64,000 bases of DNA from Channa striata (Eukaryota > Chordata > Actinopteri > Anabantiformes > Channidae). A model generated the notes under the pieces. The model did not search any database. It worked only from the letters and a program-made list of their open reading frames with translations, and had not been told where the DNA came from. The DNA lies in contig CM065182.1 of the NCBI GenBank assembly GCA_033026295.1, forward strand, positions 4,278,001 to 4,342,000. Direction: 5' to 3'. Numbering within the stretch: the stretch's first letter is position 1; each line of letters begins with the position of its first letter. This document shows, piece by piece, positions 41,599 through 55,339 of this stretch. Both the position numbers and the translations under genes were made by a program.

Positions 41599-44488
41599 CC
41601 TCTTCTCTCCGTGCTCAGAAACCCATTGGCTTGCCAACACTGGAAAACTTGGAAAAGATCATCTGCTGGAATTCATCATGCCTTAAATATCCGTTTGGCA
41701 GCTCGTACGATTGCAGAACAATCAAGATACTATTTCATAACCATTCCAGTGAACAGTGGGATGCATTATCTCATTTCTAATCATGTGAATGATAGTGTAC
41801 ATGCAATTTACGAATCGAGTTTTGTGCCCGTTACCATGGATTCTGTCTATGGAATAAACACACAGAAAACTTGAGTCTCACACCCAACAAAGTCCTTTAA
41901 AATTATAGTCCCAGGTGTAAATTAGGTACTTGTATGGCTGATGGGATAGAAAAAGAAAGGTCCTAACCCAAAGCAGCAGAATCAGAAGTGCTGTGTCCAA
42001 GTTTAACGCCAGTTAAACTAAATCAGACCAGAGAAATGTGGCTGATAGAAGTGCCTGTCTACAACATTACATATGCATAGTTGAGTCAAAGAATTACCAT
42101 ATCCTCATCCAGAATTACGGAACACTGAATGAGCTGAATGGGTTTAAAGGTTCACTTCATTTAAATCACAAAAATACATGCTGCTAATCCCAAATGTGGT
42201 ATCTGGGCTTTCAGATAGCTTGGTTTTAATACGTTGTGGTTTTGTGGCAGGAGACAGTTTTCATTTGGACTCTTCAAAGTGAGGTTTGTAAATTATCCCG
42301 AACAATCGGGGTATTATTTTTGGAGAAACACATTTCTTCTTTCAGACACAGACTTTCAGAGCTTTGAGATGCACTAATGAAATTCCATTCACTGAATTAG
42401 TTACATAATAAATAAAAAGGCTTGTCCCTTCAGGGGTCGCCACAGCAGAACATGTTCTGCATCTTGATTTGGCATAAGTTTTTGCGTCTGATGCCCTTCC
42501 TGCTACAACCCTGCCACTTCATCTGGGCTCAAGACCGACACAAAGGTGGGCCGCTGGGCGGGGCGGGGCCAGCTCTTGTGGGGTGGAATTCGATCCTGCA
42601 GCCTTCTGCATCCCAACACGACACTTTACCCATAGAGCATTTTGTGGCATGGATGAATATGAATATGCGGTATTTTTCACAAACATCCACAATAATGTGA
42701 ACACTTAAAGTTGCGGTTGTACGTTTTAAATCATTTGTCAAACCCTGAATTCAGCTTTTTACGCATTTTACAGTGTCCCAGCTTTTTTGGAAACTGGGCT
42801 ATAGACACATATAGACATAGTATTAGGATAATAGTGAAGTGATAGCTCAGACATAACAGGTAATAGGGGAGTGATATTTAGTTAATAGCATAGTAATAGT
42901 TATGTAATTTCTTGGTAATTACAGAAACACAAATAAAGAAACAACCAGGTACCAGCTGGTAAAGGCAATGGATAGATGTCGGCAGCAGGAGGCCAAAATC
43001 ACACGGGTAATAATGTGGAAACTAAACACCAGCAGCTACAGGAGTTAAGTACAACTCCCAGGCTTTTTGGCAAAACTTACTCATCCAGTCTCAACCTTGA
43101 AATAATTCTATTGTGTTTGCAAATTCAATGTCAAAGCATTTCAATGGCTCAAATTTGAATTCTCACAAAAAAGTCTAAACAATTGCAGCCGGTTGGTGAA
43201 ATAAGGGATAAAAAACACACACTGGGGCCTCCTGCGATCAGTCCTTTCTCTCAGCTGCGAACTGAAAAGTAATTTAAGAAGTATTTTTTCAGCTCACGCC
43301 TGACTGAAATCCGAGCAGTGAAATCCACACAGATGTGTCCTGACAGCATCCCGGTGGGTGTGAATTTAAACTTAAAGAAAGGCCTGTGACTTTAGTAAAT
43401 CCAGAGTAAACAGTGGTTACCTGTGAGTCAGGCTCCATGTAAGGGCTTGTCTTGCCATCTTCACTAACCGTTGGCGACCACACTCTATCTCCTGATCCAG
43501 ACCTGGAAGACAATACCCATGAGAAAAAGAAAGAAAGAGAGAGTGAGACTCTGATTAATCTTGTGCCATCTAACACCCGAAGTTTGAGGCTTGCAGTCGT
43601 TTGCTGAGAAGTTTGACTTTCTCTTTCCACTGAGGATCCTGTGTTCGAAGCATCATTCCACCACAGTGTGATTAAAAAAAGTCAAACACTGCTTTAGAAT
43701 TACGTGAAAAGCTCAAAAATACGACTATGTCAGCATTACACGATGTCCCATAACTGCAAACCATAAACTGCAATATGAGTTTCTCTATTTACAGTACAGA
43801 CAATATGTGGATTTGTACATTTGGCAGCTTTTCACATTTAGGTATGTGATTACGCTACATCCTGGCTTCCTCCCACTGGTGCGAAGATAAACTCATCATC
43901 ACATCGCAATGTAAGAAACGTCCAGCCTTTGGAGGAACACAACACATTCTGGGCCACACATTTATCAAAAGCAGCGTTAAGTGAATTACTGGTATCTGAG
44001 GGTTTATCCACGGCTGGTTAGATTAGCAGTAATTGACTCCAGTTGAATATACTTTGGAAAAAAAAGAGGGTGATTTAGTGACTGGCAGCGATGATGAAAT
44101 GCTTAATTTATAGCGCTGCTGCATGCGCCTACCGTGCAGAGAGCAACGCGTTGGTGAAACAAGCAGTGTGCAACTTGGTTCTCCACATTTTCATCAATTC
44201 CCACCAACAATTCAAAGAAACCAGCGAGTTATAAGTTAAAGTAGCGGCACTTTTCATCTCCCCTACAGCAAATTAAAGCTTTGTTGCATCGTTTTTTCTG
44301 TTGCCATCCAATTGCGTAAAGGCCAACATAAAGACATCAAGACAAGAAAAACAAAAAGGTGTTGGTACAGATGAGGCAATCATTCAGATATGAGCTATGG
44401 AGGTGTTGCTAACAAGGGCTCTCTTATGAGGCGCCAAGTGTCTGGCTGCCGCAACAGCTACTGCGTAGGATGAACAGCCCCCCCATCA

Positions 44489-44537
<49 letters not shown>

Positions 44538-47339
44538 CCCCAGTTTGCCATTTCTCCAAATGACCCTTGGACAAAAAGCGTCACTGTTTTCAGACAGTTG
44601 GTCAAAGCCTATCGACACAAGTGAATGTTCAGTGTGAAGTGACCTTCACAATACGAGACAGAAGCAAAGACTTTACCGTCCCGGAGCTACGAATGCAGAA
44701 GCCTGAACGGAGGCTGTGAGAGACACCGACGTGTCCTTTACAGCGCCCTTTATTGATGGTGGGATGTCAGGCAGTTAGGTTCAACAGTTGAGCAGCTTCT
44801 GCTGTACTGCAGATATTTCTTGCGCCACAATAGAAACTATGTTGGAGAAATGAACCATAAATGGCGACAGCAGTTTTTTGCCACTTTAGCAAATCAGGAG
44901 CCAACATCAGCTACACATTCTTTCCTCTACCTTTCCTTTATGTATCCCCCTGCTTCTCATTTTTTCTTCTGTCTGCTCCAAAGATGAAATACCATTTGAA
45001 ACCTTGCTGATGTATTAACCAGAGTGGCTTCAGCTCATCTTACTACCGCACTACCTCCAATGACTAATGCCAAGAAAACACTCTGTCACGGCAGCACTGT
45101 GCGCTCTGTTTCCTACTGCAGATTCATGGTGATAAATAGGACGGGGTGGACCGTCTCAGACTCAATCCTGAAGTGTCGTCTTTGATTTCCAACCACCAGC
45201 TCCACCTCTCTGCCGCTCTCAGCGTTATGCATCAATGTCAAGCCAGACACAATCCAGACAAATGAAAAGTAAAAGAAAACGCCCGAGGGCAAAGAGACAA
45301 ACCATGGTGAGCTAGTTTCTGAATTCCACATGGTTTCATTTTGGTAACTAATATTTTCAATATAAACTTTCAAATGGCCACACTTTGCTTAGTAATCCTG
45401 GCTCGTAAGACAAGTGAAAGGAAGCACAACGTTCAGCAGTATAGAAAGAAGAAGGTCGTCATGCTGACTTTCCTATTGCTTCCTTTGGTCACATTTTCCC
45501 TCTCCTGACCTCGCCTCCGCCAGGTTTAATTTCCTGATTAGTGAGATCTGGTTTAAGGAGCAGTTTTCTTTGACTTTATAGGATCACCATGTTCCAGGTG
45601 GACCATGTTCGAAAACCAGTGCCCTCAAATTAAGATCCACCCGGTCATCACGGAACATTTCAGGGTTCACTTGAGAGTCTTGCCTCGTCTCGAACATTTT
45701 CAGCCCCACCATAAATCAGGCATCCGTGGAGCTGCTCCCATGTTATTTTACACTGTGGGAAGGGCTGAAATGTTCCCCCCTCAGCAACTAATCACCTTTT
45801 AAATAGCATTTACGGGGGTCTCTTCAGCAGACCTAAAGGGATCACTTGAAAAAATCTGCATCAGGGTGTTGACAAGATCAATGCAGGAACCTCCCATCCA
45901 TTTCCCCCCTCCACCACCAGCACCACCTCGTTGCTCTCTGCAAACGCAGGCCTTGCACGCCATTGCTGCGGCATTTACGACCTCCACAAAAAAGAGACCT
46001 TGGGAGAGCGTGAGAGGAATGATGAGATGGAGGGATGAAGGCAGCGGCGCTGGTCGTGGAGGGGCGAGTGTGTGTGAGTCGGTTCCTCTGGAGGTTTCTT
46101 TTTGTCTTTGACCCAGCTGGGGTCCTGTGTTCCTTTGGTCTCATGCAGCCTTGTGCATAATTCCTCAGCTGTGAGTCACAGGTCGTGGAGTCAAAGCGAG
46201 ACAGCGGGGACAAGACTCTGTGTCTTTTCTTTGTCCGTTCCTCCTTAATCCTCCTCCTGTGTTTTGTTCTCATTTTTTTCTCCGATTCAGATTTGTGTTT
46301 TTCCCTTTGCAGAACTCATGCTTCTTTCCTTACATGCCGTATCACCCTCACCTACACCTAAATATAAAACAATCAGTAACGTATCCACTGGTTAACTGAT
46401 GGTAAAGAAGAACAAACACAAGATGAAACACGAGGGCCTTCCATTGACGTCGACCTTACCGAGTTCAGTTTGCCAAAATCAGAAAACTTTTTTAAAGACA
46501 TGGCTAGTGGTTTATTGTTCCTTGGTTTTAAAAGTATTTATTTCTAAAACTACTGCTATAATTTAATTTGTGGTGCTGTAGTATTATAGAAGAAATTGTA
46601 GATAAAGACAGATTTTGTTTAAAGTGGTAGATTATCCTTCTGAGCAACCACACCAGTTGTCAAAATGTTTTAAGCAGCAGAAATTAGAAATAATTGGCAC
46701 AGCTGAAACTAGATTCATGTCTATACTGTACTTGCTTTATGTCATTTAGATGATCTCAGCCTCTCTGCCTGAACCAAATCGTAAATTAGTTTGTCTACAA
46801 TAAGTAAAACTGAAACAAGAACAGCAGGGTGTTGGTTTTCTTTTTTAGATTACAAGAACAAGACACACACAGCTCAGGAATCATGAGTCATTTATCAGCA
46901 AATTTAACTTGCCGTCCCAGCAAGTCTCTTTCCGAACAACTTGACCAGTGGTGGAAAACACACATCCAAACCACCATCATCTGTTTGTCAGGCCTCTGAA
47001 ACCGCACGGCGTTCGCCAAGAAGCTCTGGTGTAGATGCAGAGAAAGTGCAGGGAGGTGAGTTGGAAGAGAGAAAGATGAATAGCAGGAGATATAAAAAGG
47101 AGAAATAGTAGACGAGTGAAGCGGGGCTTGGGTTTGGGGAGGAAGTCAGCAGAATGGAGGTCAGTGACGAGGGCGGTCAAAAACTGCTTCGAAAAGAAGA
47201 ACGAGGACAGTTCCTCCAGCTGGTTCATGTATTTACAGACTGTGTTTAGGTCTCAGCTTATGCAGACTGAGCAAAGCAGACATGACTTAGACCAATATGG
47301 GCCTTTAGTGTCTGCCCAGCTCGTCTGACATTACACTGA

Positions 47340-47396
<57 letters not shown>

Positions 47397-50300
47397 AAAG
47401 CCATTTTTCTTCCTCGTCCTGCGAGATGAAACAGCCACGTTTAATTATCGATGCCAGAAACGCACAAAGTAGCCAGGGTGTTTCGCCTCAAAGTGGAGCG
47501 CTGACAGGCCTGCATCACTGATGGAAAATGGAAACGTGGTGACCTCAGAGCACTTTTTCTCGATTTCCTTGCCCATGTCTAGCCTTCCTTCCTGCTTCAT
47601 TCCCCATTTCATTCATCCACTTCTTTTCTCTGCTAGTCTTTCTCTTTATGTTTCTACTGTTTAGACAAATACAAACTAGAAATCCAACAGAGAGCACAGA
47701 GACGTTGGGTTATCGGTAGTGTCTGGTCCATTTTTGTTTTCTGTCGACTGGTGACAAAAACTGTGGAATAAAGAGTGGAGATGCTTTTTACTGACTCGGT
47801 TCCTACTACAATAGCCAACTGAGCAACCGCACAGTTAAGATACATAAGTCCAATAGAGTGACGAGCTGTACTGTATTTTGATCTGATGCAGGGACTAAGA
47901 TTCAGCCAATTACCAAAGTTACTCCAATTCATGCCACCATGTCAAATACAAGAAGGTAGGTTTCATTGTGCAAGCCGGAAAAGCAGCCAACAGAAACACA
48001 TTACCGTGGGGCTGCAGGGAACATGACCGTCACCCAGTGTTTAGCCACAGAGACACTTTGCCAGGTGCTGGTGGGGGTGGGGAATGCTAGAGTTTAAGTC
48101 CAGTCCCTAACCACTGTGTAAATTGAACAACACCTAACTGGGTTTAACCCAACCCTAACCCTGATGTCGTTCTGCCTAAACCTTACCAAACCACTGTGTG
48201 CAGAGTTTTAATGTGGCATTTTTTGGGTAAAAGAAAAGCTTGAAACTGGCACCACTGTAATCAACGGTATTCACCATTTTGATGCCAGCAGATAAAAGAA
48301 CATTTTATCATCCGTACATGAGTGTGAGGACAAATAACCCATATGGACGTTAAGGCACTTTTTTTTTGAATGAGACAAATATAAACAAAATTTTCAAGAC
48401 AATCCAACAAATAGTTTTACTCAAAACCACAAATTTGAACCTTACGGTGGCGCTAGAGACACTGCCAGATGAAATCGTTATCATCGCTAAAAAATCTTTT
48501 GCCAGGTCATCCTGTTGATGAAGGATGAATAAAAACTATGACCTGCTTATGGCAGTAAGAGCGTCATCAGGATTCATCCTCTGGGGATCATGATTGACTG
48601 TGATCCAGTTTAGTCTTGGTCTATGAGGTGAATCGATAAACCTTCTGACAACGATTTACACTAAATGTCCATGTAACATCATACATAACTATAAGAGTCT
48701 AATCAACACACCACTGTAGCTATAAGATGTGTTTTAAACAAATATATGTAAATCACCAATTTATGACAAAAATAATATATTTAATAGAATATTTCACCAT
48801 TTGAATACTGCATTTTTCATTAAGGCCAACATGACAGATTCCTCTTACGCTTTGCTGCCGACCCAACTGACTGACTTCTTATTCAGCTTTCATGAGCTTC
48901 CTGAGGCACCCAACCAGAATTCCTCTGTGCTCTCTTAAAAATGCTCCATAATAGGAATTATGAAAGAATATGGTTATGAAAGTAATAAATGGGAGACCTT
49001 ACAAAGAAACATTCTTGGGTTATATAAGACCTCAAGCTCAGATGCACCCAGTGTACTGTAATTTTGGTTCCCAGCAGACGTGTAGACTCACATTTGTCCA
49101 TCGGCAGCAACACTAAATTACAGGTCTCCCATTTCTCCCTCTATAACTTTGTGACTGTTTGGAGTATTTTATAGCGTAGGCTTTTAATGAGGGCTGAGAT
49201 TTGTTGTCCTCTAAAATATTATTTTCTAGTGAGTCAGCACGGCTTCAGCAACTCACTCCCATTTGTTTTCTTGACTGAAGAATCAGTGGTGGCAATTAAA
49301 TCATCCTCAGTTATTCCTGCAGCCCGCAACCGAGGAGTGCTTGCAATAAACCGAAAACGGCATCACATCTCCTCAGCACACATGCCCATATTTTACTTTT
49401 GAACGTGAAATTCCCGTTGTCTGGCTAATAAATAACACAGAGCTTGGACTTTGTTCAGCAAACAGACGTGAGACTACCACAGCGGATTGAATTTCTCTGA
49501 GCAGCATTTTACTTGATTATTTTTATTTCGTTTGCCTTTTGCAGCCATCTGTGCTGTAGCTGCTCCCTTTGGACCTGATGGTTGCTGGTTATTAACAAAT
49601 AAGCTACAAATGGGGGCTGCTTTGAAAAACTTGGATAAAAAGCTTCACGTATGTGCAGCTTTGTGAAAATACGTGTGAAAAACGACATATCCATTTATCT
49701 CTGAGAGGAATATCAAATGATTATTTCACAACTTTTTGCAGCCTTACGACTTTTGTACGAGAGGAAAACGCACAACAAGGGCCCATTTCTCACTTAGTCA
49801 ATCTGATTCAAAGATCTTCTCCATGGATTTGATTATTTCTCATCTCCCTCCTCCTCAGTTCCCACCTTCTTTCAGCCATGTCCCTCGTCTTCCAAAACAA
49901 TACGTCATTTTCACTTACACTTAGAAAATATTCTTTATCTTCGGCCAGAACCCCTCTTGATCCAACTACCCTCCCCTTCACTAGCAATTTATTTCAGCTC
50001 TGTGCGCTGGTGCATGCCAAACATAACTCCCAGACATGACTTACCCTCCTCCTGTCCAGCAGTGGGGCACTTCACACTGTAATTATTCAGCCAATATACA
50101 GAGGAAAGGTCACATACCAGCAGTTTGTCTTCTTGTGCCTCTGCTGTGTTATATGAGCCTGCATCCAACTGCCATGTTGTCAGTTTAAATGGGAAATTAA
50201 AGAGGATTGATGAGGAGCATGACTGTGTATGACGGAATAATTGTGGTTATAATTTATAATCATTTTCAGCTAAGTAGACCTCACTGAGCGTCACTAAATT

Positions 50301-53300
50301 ACATTTTGTCTACCTGCATTTAACCCATGTGTATTTTGCCTTTATGGACCTTTAGGGTAACAGCCCTTTCTCCTAAAAATTATGTTTCTGTGCAAAATGT
50401 CTTGAACACATAGTGATTATGTTCCAACGTGAAGGACAAGTTGCTTGGAGCTTGGTGGGTTGTGATACCACAGACCAAAGTTCTTCTCCAGAGTCTAATG
50501 TGTGGTTTGGGTTCAGGCAGCGGGAGAACTTTGGGCAAGGGTAAAATAAGATTTTTAAGAGCAAAATTTAAATGTAAATAAACATTTTGTGTGTGAAAAT
50601 GTTCCCAATTAATCGAGACCACCGTTTTTCTGCAACCATAAAACGCTGTGGCAATAACGATGAAATGCGAGATCAACTGCTTTGGGCAGAAACTGAATGT
50701 TGATCTCTGAGATGGAATATTTTTGCGGAACAAAATACTCTGTCAGGCAACATGTTCGTGATAGGTTCAGTATCACTGTTTTTGCAACTGCCGATTTACA
50801 ATAAGTGTCAACATATCGTCATTATGTGGACAGAGCGAGTGATCTGGTTGCAATTATGTTGCACGCAAAAATGTATTTGTGGTTGCAGTTTAGTTGTACA
50901 GAAAGGTCATTTTTAGGATGCAGGATTGTGCGCCATAAACATTTCAACCTCAGAGTGTTGTTGTTTCTCTAATGCATCGCTTAAACCTGCATCGCATCAG
51001 TTCCAACGATCCATAAACGTCAAATATGCTTTCAGAAAACTACAGGCAGCATATTCCCCACTATCAAGTGCAAATTGCAACAATTTTAGCTACTTAAAAG
51101 CAAATTTAGGCCGAATTTGGGAACATTTACAGTCTAAGTAGTCAAGTGTGGGAGAGCCCTTTCTTGGTTGTCTGCAGCTGCAGAGGAGCTCCCTGCTTTA
51201 TGTATCCTTAAATAAATTTACAATCCCTATGTGGACAAGCCACTTAATTCTCAGCTGCGCAGCTTGATATATGGAGGAAGGCTTTCTTTTTACCAGCTGC
51301 TGCATGGCGGAGCACATACTTTAAAACACACAGACGAGAAGGTGGCTCTTCTGCCTGAATTCGAAGTTCCTGCACGTGTGAATCTTTGCTTATCTGACGG
51401 GTCAGATTACCCCATGAGTGATTCTTGTTTCCACTGCATGAGCAACTCGACTCCATGCTCCGAACCATTATGAGAGCGAGGCTGTGGTGTCTGCTGCCCT
51501 AAAAGGAGAGAGCTGAAGCGCCATTTGGCAGTTGTCATGTTGTAACTGAGGCTGAAACCACACAGCGTTCCTCATATGAGAGGGTGGGATTCAGAGGTTG
51601 CCAGATTTGCTCTGCACTTTCCAGTGCTCTGGCAACCCAAAATAACCATTTAATATAAATGTGGGAAGTAAGTGACATTTCCCTTCAAGCATGTTGCTCC
51701 TGTCACCCACTTAAGGTAAAATCATCCGGCCTCACATGGGGGGTTTAAAAACGATGCCCGAGTCGGAGAAGTGCGTGATGGTTTTCCACCTTATGCAGTG
51801 GTGAAAAGTCCATCTAGTCTGATTCACTATACAATATATCTACTGCACGAGCCTTAAATCTGTCGTCTGTCCCCAGGACTCGACTGTGCCAAGCTGAACA
51901 GACGCCTGTAACAGAAACAATATGTGTTTCTGCTCGTAAAGGACCTTTGTCATTTAATAAAGATGTGAAATGTCACAATCCCCACTGGTTAGTCTTTATG
52001 GAAAATGGGCTGAACATACAGCATGTCACATATGCTGAAGAAAGCCGTGCCCGTAAGCCTGTGAGCAATTAGAGCAAATCCACTATAAACCACATTCTAA
52101 CAATTTAACAAACTACAATCTAAATCGTGCAATGCAGCCACGTCCCATATACAATGCAGCATGTGTAAGATTTGGACAATTATTATATACAGGGCAAGAG
52201 CATTTAAATCTTTTGTGCATGTGTGAATCCTCAACATGAAGCCAAACTGTTAGGGTGTGGTTTGGATAAGGGGGAAAATGTCTATAGGAACGTTCATATA
52301 AAATCAATGCAGCAGAATGGCCTTTTGTATTTAATGCACACACAGGAGGGATTCAGGCGATAGCTGATGGGCTGTTTTCTTAGATCACTAGCTTCAATCG
52401 GAGATGAGGAGCAGGTGTCTGGTAGAGAGAACAGATGTCTGGTAAGTCTCTTATCCCCAATCAAGCCACAGCACTCGAGGCAGTTTGTCGCACTTTATGC
52501 AGCTTATCAGAGGCACAAAACGCTCCGCGATGCATTTTTCACATATGGAGTTGTTTTTCCTAATCAGCGGAGTTCCTCTTTGAGGCAACTGTAACTAATG
52601 CGCTGAGGAGCTCAGGAGCTCTGATCCATCCTGACCTGCTCCACAAGCGGGTTTACAGTGAATGACACCGAGAGGCTCCCTATCAGGAAACTCTGAAAAT
52701 GCTGCAGGACATTTAGAACTCGGTTGTTTTTATGGTAAGAATGTGTTCCTCTACCTGCTGATGCTGAGTGTGAGCTGCTGAGTGCAGGTTTTGATCCTGT
52801 TCTGAGCCTCCATGTGTGTCATTTGGTCCGTGCTGTCGCCGTTGATCATCAGGATGGTGTCGCCTGGACACAGGTCACCTTGGGCCGCCTTGCTGCCCGA
52901 TGTGACCTGAGGATATCACACACACACACACACACACCAATCCACCCAAGGAAAGAGAAGAGAAGAAAAGAAAAGAGCTGTTATAAGTGATGTCAAACTG
53001 TCAGCGAGAAAGAAAGATGACAAAAAAACGTTGGTGTGTCAATACAGAGGCCAAACTCAACAAAAGCTGCTTTCTTTTGATTTATGTGATATTGCTTCGG
53101 GCAGCGCTCTAGGTTTACATTTTTAAAAGCCAGTAACAAAGACAAAGACAGTGAAGTGAGAGGTCTCTCAGAGTCTGGGAAGTGGTGAAACATTTTGGAA
53201 AGGACTTTTTTATACACCAAAGCATTTGAAATTAATTTAAAAAACAATATGCAGTTTTATGATCTCTCTGCTGTTATATCAGACTAAAGCCAATAAACGT

Positions 53301-55293
53301 TAACCCATGATCCCTAACAACTGTCTCTGTGCAATGTCAAATTCATCTGCCAGCATCTGCTCGACAAGTCTTTTTGTCTTTCTTGTTTGTCACTTGGACC
53401 GATCGTGGAAAACACATGTCAACATCGCTCTTATTTTGCAGATTTTTCTTTCATCCTTTTGGACGAAGAGCAGGATCCTTTCACTGAGCCCTAACTCCTA
53501 AAAAAACACGGGTCTGTAGACATTTGAGCCCCACAGGGAGGCGTAAGGTGGGGATGAGATGCTGGGAAAAGAAGAAGGTGGGTGTCCCAGTGGGCAAGTT
53601 TCACCTTTACACACACACACACACACACTAAATAACATGTGACAACAATTTTCCATTATTACAGACACACACACACGTCCCTGCTGTTTCCTGCACATGT
53701 CTCTGACTGCATCATATTGTTTTGGCGAACATAAATAATAAGAAACTACCTGTCATCAAACCAAAACATCCACAGCGCGAGAGTTTCTGTCATATGGCTG
53801 CAAGCTGCAGAGGAAAACACTCGTTACTACCAACGGAGCTAAACAGTAATGAAATGCGAACAACTGTCATCGTGTCTCTGCTCCTCGTTATGTGCTCCAT
53901 GTGCGTTCAGGCTGGTGATGCGTACTGTACCACTTTCAATTCCTTCGCTGTTTTTTCCCCAACCTTTTAAATGTGGGAAATTTTCTCTGCAGCTGGACTC
54001 AGTTGCTATAGTGGCACATATTAATCACAATAGAAATTAATGTGCTTTTCTTAGCCCATTTACAACATTTCTAGCAGCAGCAGCAGATGTTTATTTTGCA
54101 AAAGAAACACAGTAAAGCCTGAGCTGGGATATGTTACAGAGTAAATATCTCATTATGAATTAGACTGACACATGTTTTCTTTATTTATCGATTAAGTGTT
54201 TTCCATAACAGAAAAAAGAGCATCACATTGTCAAATGTGAGGGGCAGAAACCAGAAAAAGTTTCGCTTTTTCCGGGTAAATCGCATTAAGAGGTGATTAT
54301 TAAGAAAAAGGCGTTCTTATATTATTAATCCTTCGCGGATTTGGAACTTTTATAGTTGTAGTTTGTGTACATAAATGCCGCAAACTCCCCTTCGACGTCC
54401 CTATATCCAAATATCCAGATGACCTAACAGAGAGGAACCTTCAGTTCACATTTTGAGATCTTTAAACACGCAGGAAACTGAAGATGTAGGTTGATTTTCC
54501 CGTCAATAAAGCCCTTGTATGTCAAGTGTCAGTCATTTATCTTTGTGCTGTCACCCAAGGTTTCGAGCGGATAGCTCTCCTTGAGCTCAACTATCTCCAC
54601 ACCATGGCGCCCACTTCCTGACCCTAGAACATCTTGTAAGGCCTTTTAATCTTGACAGCTGAACAATGAGACGTGTTGAAATGCCACTTTCTTCGCAAAC
54701 AGATATTAACAATCTAATCCAAGAGAGGCTGGAGCTGCTTACAAGAAAAGCAGCCTGGCCAACTCGGAGGAGCATTTGAAGAGCAGAGGCGCACACGTTT
54801 ACGCTCCACGAAACACTAATAGTTGAGTCATTGGGTTCACATGTGGAATTCCTAATTTACAGCCTTTGACCACCCCAGTGTCCCTGACTCGGTTCCGGTA
54901 AACCCCAACATCAGCTGCATTGTGGGAAATGAGTGTAAGCTTGTGTGAGACCTGACAGGAAAGCCAATTGACCTGGTGTTATTCATTAATAGCTTTTGCA
55001 GGAATAAAGTCAAAAATGTATCTGTTATTTATTTTTTTTGGATGGGAAATGGTAAATATTCGTATTTATCCGTGCGTCTGTTGACAGACACTAACTGGAG
55101 GTCATGGTCCCTCGTGTCGTTTACTAAAACCTTCCTGGTGAGAATGTACTTTGAATGCTTTTGTGTGTGTCTGTGTGTCTTGGGTTTGTGCCTGGGTTGT
55201 GTCACAGTGGACTGAAGTTCATGGCCTCCAAACACACGCACAGAGTGAATAATATTGTGTCAGGGGCAGACCATGACTAGTTAGTGCATAAAT

Positions 55294-55339
<46 letters not shown>

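Larger units (their letters stand above)
32667..43420 (-). other. pdlim4 intron 3 (may hide an exon)
   Basis: About 10.7 kb. Contains (TG)n at 33690-33711, (CA)n at 41554-41596 and a SINE-like repeat at 42418-42640. Reading-phase arithmetic suggests an unrecognised coding exon of length 3n+2 lies here. No convincing candidate was found by eye. A somewhat GC-rich segment at 33760-34250 has open frames on both strands but no family match. Confidence 0.5.
43503..52754 (-). other. pdlim4 intron 2
   Basis: About 9.3 kb. Contains (CA)n at 44490-44533 and (TG)n at 47344-47393. No coding exon is supported. Open frames such as those around 45866-46273 have no family resemblance and overlap on opposite strands. 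Confidence 0.6.

Noticed and set aside
48140..48175. CCCTAA-type telomere-like wording (aaccctaaccct)
   Set aside because: Only about two units, well within chance; not an interstitial telomere array.
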